This document shows positions 55,288 through 64,000 of a DNA stretch of 64,000 bases, one piece after another. The stretch covers positions 1-64,000 of the forward strand of contig DUON01000024.1 of the NCBI GenBank assembly GCA_012838805.1, in the 5' to 3' direction. Numbering within the stretch: position 1 is the stretch's first letter; every line of letters begins with the position of its first letter. Below the pieces are notes generated by a model, which ran no database searches, was not told where the DNA came from, and worked only from the letters and a program-made list of their open reading frames with translations. Source of the stretch: Clostridiales bacterium. GTDB taxonomy: Bacteria > Bacillota > Clostridia > Christensenellales > DTU072. The position numbers and the translations under genes are program-made.

Positions 55288-56267
55288 TTGATATTTATGT
55301 AATGGATGAAGATAGATTCGAAAAAGTGGATATTTTGGGCAAGACGCCCAAGGAACTATTGACAGATAACTTAAAAGACAACTACAAAACCGTCAAAAGC
55401 ATAGATGAAATCGAAGAGAAAAGTGAATATACCGCACTTTTATATCAAGACACTCCCCTTGTGGACATGGATTTTTTATATGAGCTTTGCCAAAAAGGGG
55501 AGGGCTTCAGGCTTGGCGACGGTTTTATAAAAAGAAAAGGATACAAAGGCAAGCTCAAAAGCATTGACGACATCAGAGCCATACAGATAAAAAAACTTTG
55601 CGATATTGGACCGATATTTAATTTTCTGAGAGAAAAGGTTAAGGAATACTATAAAGATAAGGATATCTTGTTTTACGATATAGACTCATGCTATATCGAT
55701 TTGACCGTGGAGATAGGAGAGGGTACGATAGTGCACCCTATGGTCACCTTAAAAGGTAAGACCAAGATTGGCAAGAATTGCGTTTTATTTTCACAAAACG
55801 AAATTATAGATACTATTGTAGGAAACTGCGTGGATATCAGAAGCTCTTATTCATTGGATGCGGAGATTGGCGACTATACGACGGTCGGACCTTTTGCATG
55901 TTTAAGAAAAGGTGCTAAGATAGGGGCTTATTGCAGGGTGGGGGATTTTGTAGAGATAAAGAATTCCATAATCGGCGACAATACAAAAATGGCTCACCTT
56001 GCCTATGTGGGAGACTCCACAGTGGGGAACAATACCAATGTGGGATGCGGCGCAGTCTTTGCTAACTATAACGGAAAAATAAAACAAAGATGTACGGTAG
56101 GCAGCAATGTCTTTATCGGTGCGAACAGCAATTTGGTTGCGCCCGTCGTTGTCAATGACGGAGCTTATATCGCCGCAGGCAGTACAGTCACCCACGATGT
56201 CCCGGGAGGAAATCTCTGCATTGCCCGCTCAAGACAAGTATTAAAAGACAACTGGGAAAGGAAATAG
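55284..56267 (+). CDS. GlmU-like left-handed beta-helix acetyltransferase with degenerate N-terminal domain
   Basis: 327 residues against about 455 for GlmU. The C-terminal part aligns with the GlmU acetyltransferase: PFACLRKGAKIG, VGDFVEIKNS, AHLAYVGDSTVGNNTNVG with the catalytic His, and NYNGKIKQ. The first 110 residues lack the L-x2-G-x-G-T-x-M pyrophosphorylase motif and any sugar-nucleotide site I can see. It should acetylate glucosamine-1-phosphate, whereas the uridylyl step must be done elsewhere. It is coupled to glmM by overlap, which supports this role. Confidence 0.85.
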   Translation: MIDIYVMDEDRFEKVDILGKTPKELLTDNLKDNYKTVKSIDEIEEKSEYTALLYQDTPLVDMDFLYELCQKGEGFRLGDGFIKRKGYKGKLKSIDDIRAIQIKKLCDIGPIFNFLREKVKEYYKDKDILFYDIDSCYIDLTVEIGEGTIVHPMVTLKGKTKIGKNCVLFSQNEIIDTIVGNCVDIRSSYSLDAEIGDYTTVGPFACLRKGAKIGAYCRVGDFVEIKNSIIGDNTKMAHLAYVGDSTVGNNTNVGCGAVFANYNGKIKQRCTVGSNVFIGANSNLVAPVVVNDGAYIAAGSTVTHDVPGGNLCIARSRQVLKDNWERK

Positions 56268-56625
56268 TTCCGCTTCCTTTTCTGTACCGCTTCCGTTTCG
56301 GAAGCGGTACATAACACGCACTAACACAAGCTCTTAATAGGTTTTGGGTTTATTATATAGGTTGGATAATTTGGTGTTTTTTCTTAAATAAGCAACCTGT
56401 TTTCTTTGCCAAAAGACAAAATCTCTTTGTTCCTACCGATAAGTTCTTAATGGTTTGTTCTTATACGATATGACTTTTTTCGCTTTGCGATGAAGAAAAT
56501 GTATTGTAAAGCGTGTAATTTTCCGCCTTATATAGTGGGGCGGAATGCACTATGTTCTGCGGGGCGTATTTATATTGACAGTAAATATCTTGTATGTTAA
56601 AATGTATCAAGTTAGAGGTGAAAAA
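56268..56625. other. 358-nt gap with several inverted repeats
   Basis: No gene is seen. The strongest element is GTACCGCTTCC (56284-56294) with GGAAGCGGTAC (56300-56310), an 11-bp perfect stem without a T tract. An earlier CCGCTTCC (56270-56277) could pair with the same right arm. Others are AGGTTG/CAACCT (56359-56398) and TTCCGCC (56521-56527) with GGCGGAA (56539-56545). No tRNA fold or known riboswitch is recognised. The promoter of the next gene closes the gap. Confidence 0.6.
56575..56603 (+). promoter_or_regulatory. Promoter of the winged-helix pair
   Basis: TTGACA at 56575-56580 and TAAAAT at 56598-56603 with a 17 bp spacer. It lies 23 nt before the GTG start. Confidence 0.75.
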
Positions 56626-57024
56626 GTGCTTGATAAAAAAGCTTACGCTGTTTTGGAATTTATAGTCAATTCTTCACAAGACGGAGACTCTATTGTTCTG
56701 GAAAAAGACGAGATTTTATCAGGCGTGGACAACGCTGTTGACGAAGAGGAATTAGCGTATTGCATAGAAGACCTGTCCCTTAACGAAATGATAGCCGTCA
56801 AGTATTCGGACGAAAATCTATATGTGGTCACGCCTTTGCCCAAAGGACGCGTGGCGGCGGAGAAAAAAGTCCGGATTTCCAAACTTGCGGAAATTGAGAG
56901 AAAGAGCTTACAAGAAGAACTGGTCATTGACTATAAAAAGATTGCTTGGGTGGCGGGATTCTTTGCGTTTTTGGGCGGGATGTTCGCCGCTGCGATAGCT
57001 TTTATTATTGCGAGGATATCTTAA
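56626..57024 (+). CDS. Membrane-anchored winged-helix-like protein, first of a pair
   Basis: 132 residues from the GTG at 56626, which has AGAGGTG 6 nt upstream; the longer frame from 56545 would start upstream of its promoter. Residues 1-75 look like a winged helix (helices, then MIAVKYSDENLYVVTPLPKG as the wing). A basic linker follows, and one membrane helix at about 108-130 leaves almost nothing outside. It is probably a cytosolic domain tethered by its C-terminus. Function unknown. Confidence 0.75.
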   Translation: MLDKKAYAVLEFIVNSSQDGDSIVLEKDEILSGVDNAVDEEELAYCIEDLSLNEMIAVKYSDENLYVVTPLPKGRVAAEKKVRISKLAEIERKSLQEELVIDYKKIAWVAGFFAFLGGMFAAAIAFIIARIS

Positions 57025-57027
57025 GGT

Positions 57028-57390
57028 ATGGTTCTCAATAGAAAGGAAAAGGCTTTGCTTAATATAGTCTATAAGACAGCGGTCAATAAAAACGGACAAT
57101 GTCTTTTGACGCCGCTGGATATCCTTCAAAAGATTCCCTACAAGCTGGAGTTCACCGAAAACGACTTGGACAAGGTCTTGAATGACTTGGCATTAGACGA
57201 CTATTTCACAGTGGATAAAGCCAAGCATCATGGCGAAATTGTATATGTCTTGGCATTAAAGGAAAAAGGACTTTCTTATATAAGAGATAAGAAAAAAGCA
57301 CGCAAAAAACTCTATATCAGAATTATTACCGCCATACTCATTGCCATTATGTCATTTATAATAAAATGGATATTGGACAAAATTTTTTAA
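57028..57390 (+). CDS. Membrane-anchored winged-helix-like protein, second of a pair
   Basis: 120 residues, 3 nt after the previous gene. The layout is the same: an N-terminal helical domain with a wing (YFTVDKAKHHGEIVYVLALKEKG), a basic linker (RDKKKARKKLY) and a C-terminal membrane helix at about 98-118. It is probably a diverged paralogue. An AAGG lies very close to the ATG, so translation may depend on coupling. The position 9 nt before uvrB suggests co-transcription with it. Confidence 0.75.
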   Translation: MVLNRKEKALLNIVYKTAVNKNGQCLLTPLDILQKIPYKLEFTENDLDKVLNDLALDDYFTVDKAKHHGEIVYVLALKEKGLSYIRDKKKARKKLYIRIITAILIAIMSFIIKWILDKIF

Positions 57391-57399
57391 GTAACCATT

Positions 57400-59367
57400 A
57401 TGAATAAATTTATACTATCTGATAATTATCAGCCCTGCGGAGACCAGCCGCAGGCTATTGACAAACTTGTAGAAGGCGTCAAAGACGGGCTTAGAATGCA
57501 GGTCTTATTGGGCGTGACGGGAAGTGGAAAGACCTTCACTATGGCGAATGTCATAAAAGAGCTCAACCGTCCCACATTGGTGATTGCTCATAACAAGACC
57601 TTGGCGGCGCAGCTCTGTAACGAGTTTAGAGAATTGTTCCCCAAAAACAGAGTGGAATATTTTGTATCCTATTATGATTACTATCAGCCCGAAGCGTATA
57701 TCCCGGGCACAGATACCTATATAGAAAAGGATATGTCCTTAAACGAAGAAATAGATAAATTAAGGCATTCCGCGACGGCGTCTTTAGGTGAAAGAAGAGA
57801 TGTCATAGTGGTGGCTTCGGTATCCTGTATATACGGATTGGGCGCCCCAGAGAGCTATTTTGAGAATATGATAAGCCTAAGACCCGGCATGGAAAGGGAT
57901 AGGGAAAAGCTTATTGACGAACTGGTAAGGCTGCAATACAAAAGAAGCGATATCGACTTTGTAAGGTCAACTTTCAGAGTCAGGGGAGACAGTTTGGAGA
58001 TATTCCCCTCAAACTATTCTTCAGTAGCGATAAGGGTTGAATTCTTTGGCGACGAGATAGAGCGAATAAGCGAAATCGACCTCACCACCTCAAGACGGAT
58101 ATCAGAGCTTGAACACGCCGCCATATTCCCCGCAAGCCACTATGTCGTGGGCGAAGAGCAGCTGAAAAACACCTTGGAAAGAATAAGAAAAGACATGGTC
58201 GAACAGGTGGAGAGGTTTAAGAAAAAGAACAAGCTCATAGAGGCACAAAGACTTTCTGAAAGGGTTCTATACGATATCGAGATGATAAGGGAGATTGGAT
58301 ACTGCAGCGGTATAGAGAATTATTCGCGATACTTTGACGGCAGACAGCCCGGAGAGCCGCCTTTTACGCTCTTGGACTATTTTCCCGATGACTTTTTACT
58401 GTTTGTGGATGAATCACATATGACTCTTCCCCAAATACGAGGAATGTACAATGGCGACAGAGCAAGGAAAAAAAATCTGGTGGACTATGGCTTTAGGCTG
58501 GAGGCGGCATACGATAACAGACCCTTAAATTTTGACGAGTTCTTGCAAAGGTTTTCACAAATAATATGCGTGTCGGCGACTCCCGGCGAGTACGAAATGC
58601 AGGAGCAGTCACAGGTTGTCGAACAGCTGATAAGACCCACGGGGCTTGTCGACCCCAAGATAGAAGTCAGAAAGACCCATGGACAGATAGACGATCTGAT
58701 AGGCGAGATATACGAAGCCATAGAGCACAACGGCAGAGTACTTGTCACCACTTTGACCAAGAGAATGGCGGAGAATTTGACCACTTTCCTAAAAGAGCGG
58801 GACATAAAAGTAAATTACATGCACAGCGATATCGACACCTTGGAAAGGATTGATATCATATCCGATCTGAGAAAAGGCGAAATCGATGTTCTGGTGGGAA
58901 TCAACCTATTAAGAGAGGGGCTGGACTTGCCCGAAGTAAGGCTTGTGGCAATCCTTGATGCCGACAAGGAGGGCTTTTTGCGCTCAAGGTCATCTTTAAT
59001 CCAAACCATAGGCAGAGCCGCAAGAAACGCCGAAGGCAAGGTGATTATGTACGCCGACACCATAACCGGAAGCATGAAAAGCGCCATTGACGAGACCAAC
59101 AGAAGAAGGGAAGTCCAATTAAGGTATAACAAGGAACACAATATCACCCCCAAGACTATTATTAAGGACATCAAAAACACCTTGCAAATAAGCAAAAAGC
59201 CCAAGGATAGGGAAATCGACAAGATGAGTCGCAAGGAAATAGTCAGAGAAATAGAACAGCTCACTTCGCTTATGACAGTCGCCAGCAAAAATTTGGAGTT
59301 TGAGCTTTGCATAAAATTAAGGGATGAAATAGCCGAACTTAAAAAAAGATTAAAAAAAGCAAAATAG
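57400..59367 (+). CDS. uvrB: Excinuclease ABC subunit B
   Basis: 655 residues. It has [15 protein letters not shown] (Walker A), the beta-hairpin [16 protein letters not shown], and the C-terminal UVR motif with [17 protein letters not shown]. It verifies damage and loads UvrC in nucleotide excision repair. No clear ribosome site precedes the ATG, so coupling to the upstream pair is possible. Confidence 0.98.
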   Translation: MNKFILSDNYQPCGDQPQAIDKLVEGVKDGLRMQVLLGVTGSGKTFTMANVIKELNRPTLVIAHNKTLAAQLCNEFRELFPKNRVEYFVSYYDYYQPEAYIPGTDTYIEKDMSLNEEIDKLRHSATASLGERRDVIVVASVSCIYGLGAPESYFENMISLRPGMERDREKLIDELVRLQYKRSDIDFVRSTFRVRGDSLEIFPSNYSSVAIRVEFFGDEIERISEIDLTTSRRISELEHAAIFPASHYVVGEEQLKNTLERIRKDMVEQVERFKKKNKLIEAQRLSERVLYDIEMIREIGYCSGIENYSRYFDGRQPGEPPFTLLDYFPDDFLLFVDESHMTLPQIRGMYNGDRARKKNLVDYGFRLEAAYDNRPLNFDEFLQRFSQIICVSATPGEYEMQEQSQVVEQLIRPTGLVDPKIEVRKTHGQIDDLIGEIYEAIEHNGRVLVTTLTKRMAENLTTFLKERDIKVNYMHSDIDTLERIDIISDLRKGEIDVLVGINLLREGLDLPEVRLVAILDADKEGFLRSRSSLIQTIGRAARNAEGKVIMYADTITGSMKSAIDETNRRREVQLRYNKEHNITPKTIIKDIKNTLQISKKPKDREIDKMSRKEIVREIEQLTSLMTVASKNLEFELCIKLRDEIAELKKRLKKAK

Positions 59368-59410
59368 TTTTTTGTTCTCTTTCTAATTAGATTTTATAAA
59401 AAAAATATAC

Positions 59411-59416
59411 TATAAT
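59411..59416 (+). promoter_or_regulatory. -10 box in the uvrB-uvrA spacer
   Basis: A TATAAT box in the 110-nt gap. The -35 position is poor (TAGATT at 59388-59393), so a separate uvrA promoter is only possible. Confidence 0.35.
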
Positions 59417-59477
59417 GTAAAAAAAAGAATATAAGAATAGGACTTATAGGCTCTTATTCAGGAGATAATAACTTAAG

Positions 59478-62297
59478 ATGATTAAATCTATACAAGTAAG
59501 AGGCGCCAAGGTACACAACCTTAAGAATATAGATGTATCTATCCCTCGTGATAAATTTGTGGTATTTACTGGGCTTAGCGGAAGCGGTAAGTCTTCGCTT
59601 GCATTTGATACCATTTTCGCAGAGGGGCAAAGGCGGTATGTGGAGAGCTTGTCCAGCTATGCCAGACAGTTTTTGGGACAAATGGACAAGCCCGATGTGG
59701 AGAGCATTGACGGGCTTTCCCCGTCCATATCCATAGACCAAAAGACCACTTCCCATAACCCAAGGTCGACGGTGGGTACGGTTACGGAGATATATGACTA
59801 TTTGAGGCTTTTATTCGCCAGAATAGGCGTTCCGCACTGTCCAGAGTGCGGCAAGGAAATCTATTCCATAACCGTTGACCAAATAGTAGACAAGACGCTG
59901 ACAAAAGATATCGGCTCCAAGATTATGGTTATGGCGCCTATCGTTCGAGGAAGAAAGGGCGAATACCAAAAGCTGTTTGAGGATTTGAGAAAGAACGGAT
60001 ATATCCGTGTCAAGGTGGACGGAAAAATATACAGCTTGGACGAGGAGATACGCCTTGAAAGATACAAGACCCATGATATATACGCCGTAATAGATAGAAT
60101 AATCATAAAAGAAGATATCAATCGAAGATTAGCCGACAGCGTGGAAGCCGCTTTGAAATTGGGGGACGGTTTGGTGATTATTGAAGAAAACGGCAAAGAA
60201 GAGCTGTTTTCCACTAAATATTCCTGTCCGGACTGCGATATCTCCCTTGGCGAAATAACACCCAGAATGTTTTCTTTTAACAGCCCCTATGGCGCTTGCC
60301 CGGAGTGTGCGGGATTGGGATTCAGAAACGAAATCGATATAGACAAGCTCATTCCCGACAAGAATCTGTCCTTAAGACAGGGAGCTTTTAAGGTCAGCGG
60401 TTGGAAGCTGGACATGGGAAGAATCGCTTATATGCAGTTCAAGGCGCTAAGCAAGAAATATAATTTTTCCATGGACACCCCTTACAAAGACCTTCCCGAC
60501 CACATAAAAGAGCTCATACTCTATGGCAACAGCGGAGAAAAGCTTAAGATGAAATGGCAGTCTGAAAGGTTCAACGCTGAATACTATTCGGAATATGAGG
60601 GCATTGTCAACAATTTATTGAGAAGATATACCCAAACCCAGTCTGAGGGCGTAAAAAGGGATATCGAAAGGCTTATGACATCCAGACCTTGCGAGGCATG
60701 CGGGAGCAAGAGGCTTTCAAAACAAGCGCTTTCTGTTAGGATAAACGGTAGAAACATCAGCGAAGTCACAGAAATGCCCGTGGATAGGCTTCCGATATTT
60801 TTTGACAACCTAAAATTAAGCGAAAGGGAGAGCATTATTGCCAAACCCATATTAAAGGAGATAAAAGCCCGCCTTAACTTCTTGATAGATGTAGGTCTTT
60901 CATATCTTACGCTATCCAGATCCAGCAGTACCTTGAGCGGCGGCGAAGCTCAGAGAATAAGGCTTGCCACTCAGATAGGCAGCGGGCTTATGGGAGTATT
61001 GTATATTTTGGACGAGCCCAGCATTGGACTTCACCAGCGGGACAACGCACGACTTATTGCCACCCTAAAACGCTTAAGGGATTTGGGCAACACGCTTATT
61101 GTCGTCGAACACGACGAGGAGACAATACGAGAAGCCGATTATATAGTAGACATCGGACCTTATGCGGGCATACATGGCGGTGAGATTGTGGCGGCAGGCT
61201 CTTTGCAGGATATCATGGACAACCAAAAGTCCATTACAGGTCAGTACCTTTCGGGGAAAAGAAAAGTACCCTTGCCCGAAAAGAGAAGAAAGCCCAACGG
61301 CAAAATCCTAAGCGTGATCGGCGCACGGCAGAACAACCTTAAAAACATAAATGTGGACTTTCCCTTGGGCTTGCTCAATGTGGTGACGGGAGTGAGCGGA
61401 AGCGGAAAATCTTCTCTTGTCAACGGCATACTCTATCCGTATCTTGCCAATAATCTAAACAAAGCCCGTATGGAAATGGGGAAATTCGAAGAAATACAAG
61501 GTCTTGAACACTGTGACAAGGTCATAGCAATAGACCAAAGCCCTATCGGCAGAACCCCGCGGTCAAACCCCGCCACCTATACGGGAGTATTCACATATAT
61601 AAGAGAGCTTTTCGCCATGGTGCCCGAGGCACGTTCAAGAGGCTACAAGCCCGGAAGATTCTCATTCAATGTCAGTGGCGGAAGATGCGAAAACTGCAGC
61701 GGCGACGGCATCATAAAAATTGAGATGCACTTCTTGCCCGATGTGTATGTGCCTTGTGAAATTTGCTATGGCAGAAGATACAACAGAGAGACCTTGCAAG
61801 TCAAGTATAAGGGCAAGAACATATCTGAAGTTCTGAATATGACCGTAGACGAGGCATGCGAGTTCTTCAAAGATATCCCCAGAGTATACAACAAGCTCAA
61901 GACCATTCAAGATGTAGGGCTTGGGTATATCAAGTTAGGACAACCCGCCACCACCTTTTCGGGAGGCGAAGCACAAAGAATCAAGCTTGCGACCGAACTA
62001 AGCAAAAGACCCACGGGCAAGACGGTTTATATTTTGGACGAGCCCACTACTGGATTGCATATTGCCGATGTCCAAAAACTCATATATGTACTGCAAAGAC
62101 TGGTTGACAACGGCAATACCGTAATAGTCATTGAACACAATCTGGATATCATAAAGACAGCCGACTATATTATTGATTTAGGCAAAGAGGGCGGAGACGA
62201 CGGGGGAGAGCTTATCGCCAAAGGTACTCCCGAGGAAATAGTCCAAAATCCACAAAGCTATACCGGCAAGTATCTAAAAAAAGTCTTGGAAGAATAA
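59478..62297 (+). CDS. uvrA: Excinuclease ABC subunit A
   Basis: 939 residues. There are two ABC modules, with [12 protein letters not shown] and [13 protein letters not shown] as Walker A and [15 protein letters not shown] and [15 protein letters not shown] as signatures. Zinc-binding Cys groups are [18 protein letters not shown] and CENCSGDG with CEICYGRRY. It detects DNA damage and hands it to UvrB. AGGAGA precedes the ATG. Confidence 0.98.
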   Translation: MIKSIQVRGAKVHNLKNIDVSIPRDKFVVFTGLSGSGKSSLAFDTIFAEGQRRYVESLSSYARQFLGQMDKPDVESIDGLSPSISIDQKTTSHNPRSTVGTVTEIYDYLRLLFARIGVPHCPECGKEIYSITVDQIVDKTLTKDIGSKIMVMAPIVRGRKGEYQKLFEDLRKNGYIRVKVDGKIYSLDEEIRLERYKTHDIYAVIDRIIIKEDINRRLADSVEAALKLGDGLVIIEENGKEELFSTKYSCPDCDISLGEITPRMFSFNSPYGACPECAGLGFRNEIDIDKLIPDKNLSLRQGAFKVSGWKLDMGRIAYMQFKALSKKYNFSMDTPYKDLPDHIKELILYGNSGEKLKMKWQSERFNAEYYSEYEGIVNNLLRRYTQTQSEGVKRDIERLMTSRPCEACGSKRLSKQALSVRINGRNISEVTEMPVDRLPIFFDNLKLSERESIIAKPILKEIKARLNFLIDVGLSYLTLSRSSSTLSGGEAQRIRLATQIGSGLMGVLYILDEPSIGLHQRDNARLIATLKRLRDLGNTLIVVEHDEETIREADYIVDIGPYAGIHGGEIVAAGSLQDIMDNQKSITGQYLSGKRKVPLPEKRRKPNGKILSVIGARQNNLKNINVDFPLGLLNVVTGVSGSGKSSLVNGILYPYLANNLNKARMEMGKFEEIQGLEHCDKVIAIDQSPIGRTPRSNPATYTGVFTYIRELFAMVPEARSRGYKPGRFSFNVSGGRCENCSGDGIIKIEMHFLPDVYVPCEICYGRRYNRETLQVKYKGKNISEVLNMTVDEACEFFKDIPRVYNKLKTIQDVGLGYIKLGQPATTFSGGEAQRIKLATELSKRPTGKTVYILDEPTTGLHIADVQKLIYVLQRLVDNGNTVIVIEHNLDIIKTADYIIDLGKEGGDDGGELIAKGTPEEIVQNPQSYTGKYLKKVLEE

Positions 62298-62313
62298 GAA
62301 GAATTATTTTTTG

Positions 62314-62348
62314 GGTGGGAAAGCACAAAGTATATTTTCCACCTTTTT
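62314..62348 (+). terminator. Terminator of uvrA
   Basis: GGTGGGAAA (62314-62322) pairs with TTTTCCACC (62335-62343) with one wobble, followed by five T. Confidence 0.8.
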
Positions 62349-62351
62349 ATT

Positions 62352-62357
62352 TATGCT
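62352..62357 (+). promoter_or_regulatory. Possible -10 box next to the DUF421 gene start
   Basis: TATGCT ends 6 nt before the ATG at 62364. The -35 region falls inside the terminator and is poor. It is listed because no ribosome binding site precedes that ATG. Confidence 0.3.
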
Positions 62358-62363
62358 ACTACT

Positions 62364-63029
62364 ATGCTGGTAGTAATTTTTAGGTCGCTTATTATTTTGG
62401 TCTTTTTAATCGCCGGAATGAGGCTTATGGGCAAAAGAACTATCGGTGAATACCAACCCTTTGAGTTTGTCATAGTCTTGGCGGTGGCAGAGCTTGCGGC
62501 AACTCCTATGCAGGACATTTCTACTCCCATAATTTATGGTTTGGTACCCCTGATTACGGTTTTCGTGGTACACTTTATACTTTCCAGTATCAATAAAAAA
62601 TCTATCAGATTAAGAAAGTTCCTAAACGGCAAGCCCATGATAGTTATCGACAAGGACGGCATAAATTCTCAAGCGCTTAAGGAATTAAATATGAATACCG
62701 ACGACCTTATGGGAATGCTTAGGGGACAGGGCTGTTTTTCTATAGAGGAAGTGAACTATGCCATTATGGAGACCAACGGCAAGCTTTCCATTATGCAGAA
62801 TGAGAACGCACCCGGCTCACAGAGTATACCCATGTCGGTAGTGGTGGAGGGAAAGATAATGGGAGAGAATATAAAAAATATCAATTTGGATAAGCAAAAA
62901 ATCTTAGACATAATAAGAGAAAAGAATTTGAAGCTCAATGAAGTTTTACTTATGACCTTGGACTCTAAAAAGGTGTTTATTCAGCCCATAAACGGCAAAT
63001 ATATGACTTTCGAGGCGCAAGATGTCTAA
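62364..63029 (+). CDS. DUF421 membrane protein (YetF type)
   Basis: 221 residues. Three N-terminal membrane helices contain the family signature GMRLMGKRTIGEYQPFEFV. A cytosolic part follows with NGKPMIVIDKDGIN and GMLRGQGCFSIEEVNYAI. DUF421 proteins are common in spore-forming Firmicutes. The pairing with a DUF4363 gene is typical. The exact role is unknown. There is no ribosome site before the ATG. Confidence 0.88.
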   Translation: MLVVIFRSLIILVFLIAGMRLMGKRTIGEYQPFEFVIVLAVAELAATPMQDISTPIIYGLVPLITVFVVHFILSSINKKSIRLRKFLNGKPMIVIDKDGINSQALKELNMNTDDLMGMLRGQGCFSIEEVNYAIMETNGKLSIMQNENAPGSQSIPMSVVVEGKIMGENIKNINLDKQKILDIIREKNLKLNEVLLMTLDSKKVFIQPINGKYMTFEAQDV

Positions 63030-63393
63030 GTATAAAAGTGTTATCGTAATCATAGCAAGCGTTTTGGTCATTGCAGGCGGTATAGCCGAACTCATTTATA
63101 TAGACAAGACTTTTGAAGAATTTATTGAAAGGATTGATTATATTTTGGCTCAGGACCAATATAGCGTGGAAGATGTCAAAGATACCGAGGAATGGCTTAA
63201 GAGAAAGCATAAAGGGCTGGAATTCCTTATCCCGCACGACCAACTGAACGAGCTTTCAATCTCATTCAACGAGGTGTCGGGGGCGGTGGAAAGACAAGAC
63301 TATGAAGCCGCAAGTGCCATGCTCCACAGAACAAGGGAATATGCGATAAGGCTGAACGACTTATACAGCTTAAGAATTCAAAATATAGTTTAA
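63022..63393 (+). CDS. DUF4363-like membrane-anchored protein
   Basis: 123 residues. One N-terminal membrane helix (about 7-27) is followed by a helical extracellular part ending in SAMLHRTREYAIRL. Size, topology and its place after DUF421 fit DUF4363. It overlaps DUF421 by 8 nt, so the two are translated together. Its stop overlaps the stop of the convergent gene. Confidence 0.75.
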   Translation: MSKYKSVIVIIASVLVIAGGIAELIYIDKTFEEFIERIDYILAQDQYSVEDVKDTEEWLKRKHKGLEFLIPHDQLNELSISFNEVSGAVERQDYEAASAMLHRTREYAIRLNDLYSLRIQNIV

Positions 63394-64000
63394 GAGGGCA
63401 AGCTCATCAAGGCGGAAATGATAATATACCTTAAATCGCTTAGGAGAGTGACGCGCGAATAGCCGGGAACATTGAGCGAACTCAAACCGCCCGTAACCAC
63501 TTCCAAGACGTTGATTAATGGACTACCCCCGTCTTCATGAATAAGGGATTGCTTTTTTTCTTCGAGTTTCATTCTATTTATTGAGCAAATCTCCAAAAGG
63601 CGAGCTTCGTATATTGAGCCGTCCTCCAGCTGATTGGCTCCGTCCATAAGTTCAATCAGCGCAAGATATATTTCGTTTGCCGTCTGGTCTTTTAAGTCCA
63701 GCTTTTTTGCCTCAAGATTCGCTTGCGGGTTTTTTTTGGCGACATTTTCCGCATCCTCTTTTTTTTGGTAGGCTGAATATATGACCCTGTATTCGCCGTC
63801 CTTCTGATAAATGTATCCGCCCGCCCCCGATTGCCGTACCAAAAGCGATTGAGCATAGGCATTGTCTCTTGACGGAAAGCTTCTATATAAAAGGTAGACT
63901 TGCGTGGGCTCATCTTCCTTAAAAATCCAAGCTCTTAACGCCTCATATGGCTGATTTGCCAGCAAGAAATTAAGACCGATCAGAACGATTATTACCACCG
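63390..64000 (-). CDS. SPOR-like membrane protein, start outside window
   Basis: Open to the right edge, so the N-terminus is missing; 202 residues are read from a GTG at 63998. A hydrophobic stretch at the edge (VIIVLIGLNFLLA) is followed by a region resembling a SPOR peptidoglycan-binding fold: SRDNAYAQSLLVRQSG, then GEYRVIYSAYQKKEDAENVA. A helical C-terminal half comes after it. It probably sits in the membrane with the body outside. The family assignment is tentative. Confidence 0.6.
   Translation of the reverse strand, partial: VVIIVLIGLNFLLANQPYEALRAWIFKEDEPTQVYLLYRSFPSRDNAYAQSLLVRQSGAGGYIYQKDGEYRVIYSAYQKKEDAENVAKKNPQANLEAKKLDLKDQTANEIYLALIELMDGANQLEDGSIYEARLLEICSINRMKLEEKKQSLIHEDGGSPLINVLEVVTGGLSSLNVPGYSRVTLLSDLRYIIISALMSLPS

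Noticed and set aside
56268-56600. Possible tRNA or small RNA gene
   Set aside because: Inverted repeats are present, but no cloverleaf, no GTTCGA-type T loop and no terminator were found.
1-64000. CRISPR array, prophage or insertion sequence
   Set aside because: No regularly spaced direct repeats, transposase, integrase or terminal inverted repeats were seen on either strand.

Overview
The window is a chromosomal segment of a moderately AT-rich, Gram-positive-type bacterium, most likely an uncultured member of the Clostridia or a close Firmicutes lineage. The evidence is the gene content (AddA, RecD2, RqcP, YugP-type protease, DUF1540, DUF421 with DUF4363, an L7Ae-like gene before rpsL, an L10 leader), near-consensus sigma-A promoters with 17-18 bp spacers, and strong AGGAGG ribosome binding sites. 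Most genes are on the + strand. No tRNA, rRNA, CRISPR, phage or insertion sequence was seen.

Layout. 1-7511: 3' part of addA, a three-helix membrane protein, a GPH-type sugar symporter, a small GNAT and glnS. 7666-14325: eight consecutive genes of unknown function, the least ordinary part of the window. Five encode four-helix membrane proteins and three encode small soluble proteins; most carry one proline-rich motif (core QL-x-PIVQPI-x-x-VPY). 14417-18112: acpP, then rpmG-secE-nusG-rplK-rplA and, from its own promoter and L10 leader, rplJ-rplL. 18262-21248: DUF1540, rplI, YugP protease, a fused ispDF and rqcP. 21574-33091: rpoB-rpoC-metK-recD2-comFC, whose junctions overlap or nearly touch. 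33181-35724: a P-type ATPase. 35868-40603: the str operon (L7Ae-like, rpsL, rpsG, fusA, tuf). 40698-45293: DNA glycosylase, argC-argB-GNAT, queH, HAD hydrolase. 45419-52075: an ABC exporter with two secreted or anchored unknown proteins and MTA/SAH nucleosidase. 52115-56267: envelope sugar genes (CapD-like dehydratase, glmM, a GlmU-like acetyltransferase without its nucleotidyltransferase motif). 56626-62297: two small membrane-anchored winged-helix-like proteins before uvrB and uvrA. 62364-64000: DUF421-DUF4363 and a partial SPOR-like protein.

The housekeeping genes form translation, transcription, repair and cell-wall precursor modules in mostly familiar order. The best candidate for an undescribed system is the 7666-14325 cluster. 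It combines a RanBP2-type zinc finger, a duplicated coiled coil, four-helix paralogues and a shared cytosolic linear motif. That motif is fused to the membrane domain in some members and encoded by a separate small gene in others. Other points of note are several genes that look leaderless, terminator hairpins placed at the predicted transcription start of two translation operons, a long acidic tail on RpoB, and the reduced GlmU.
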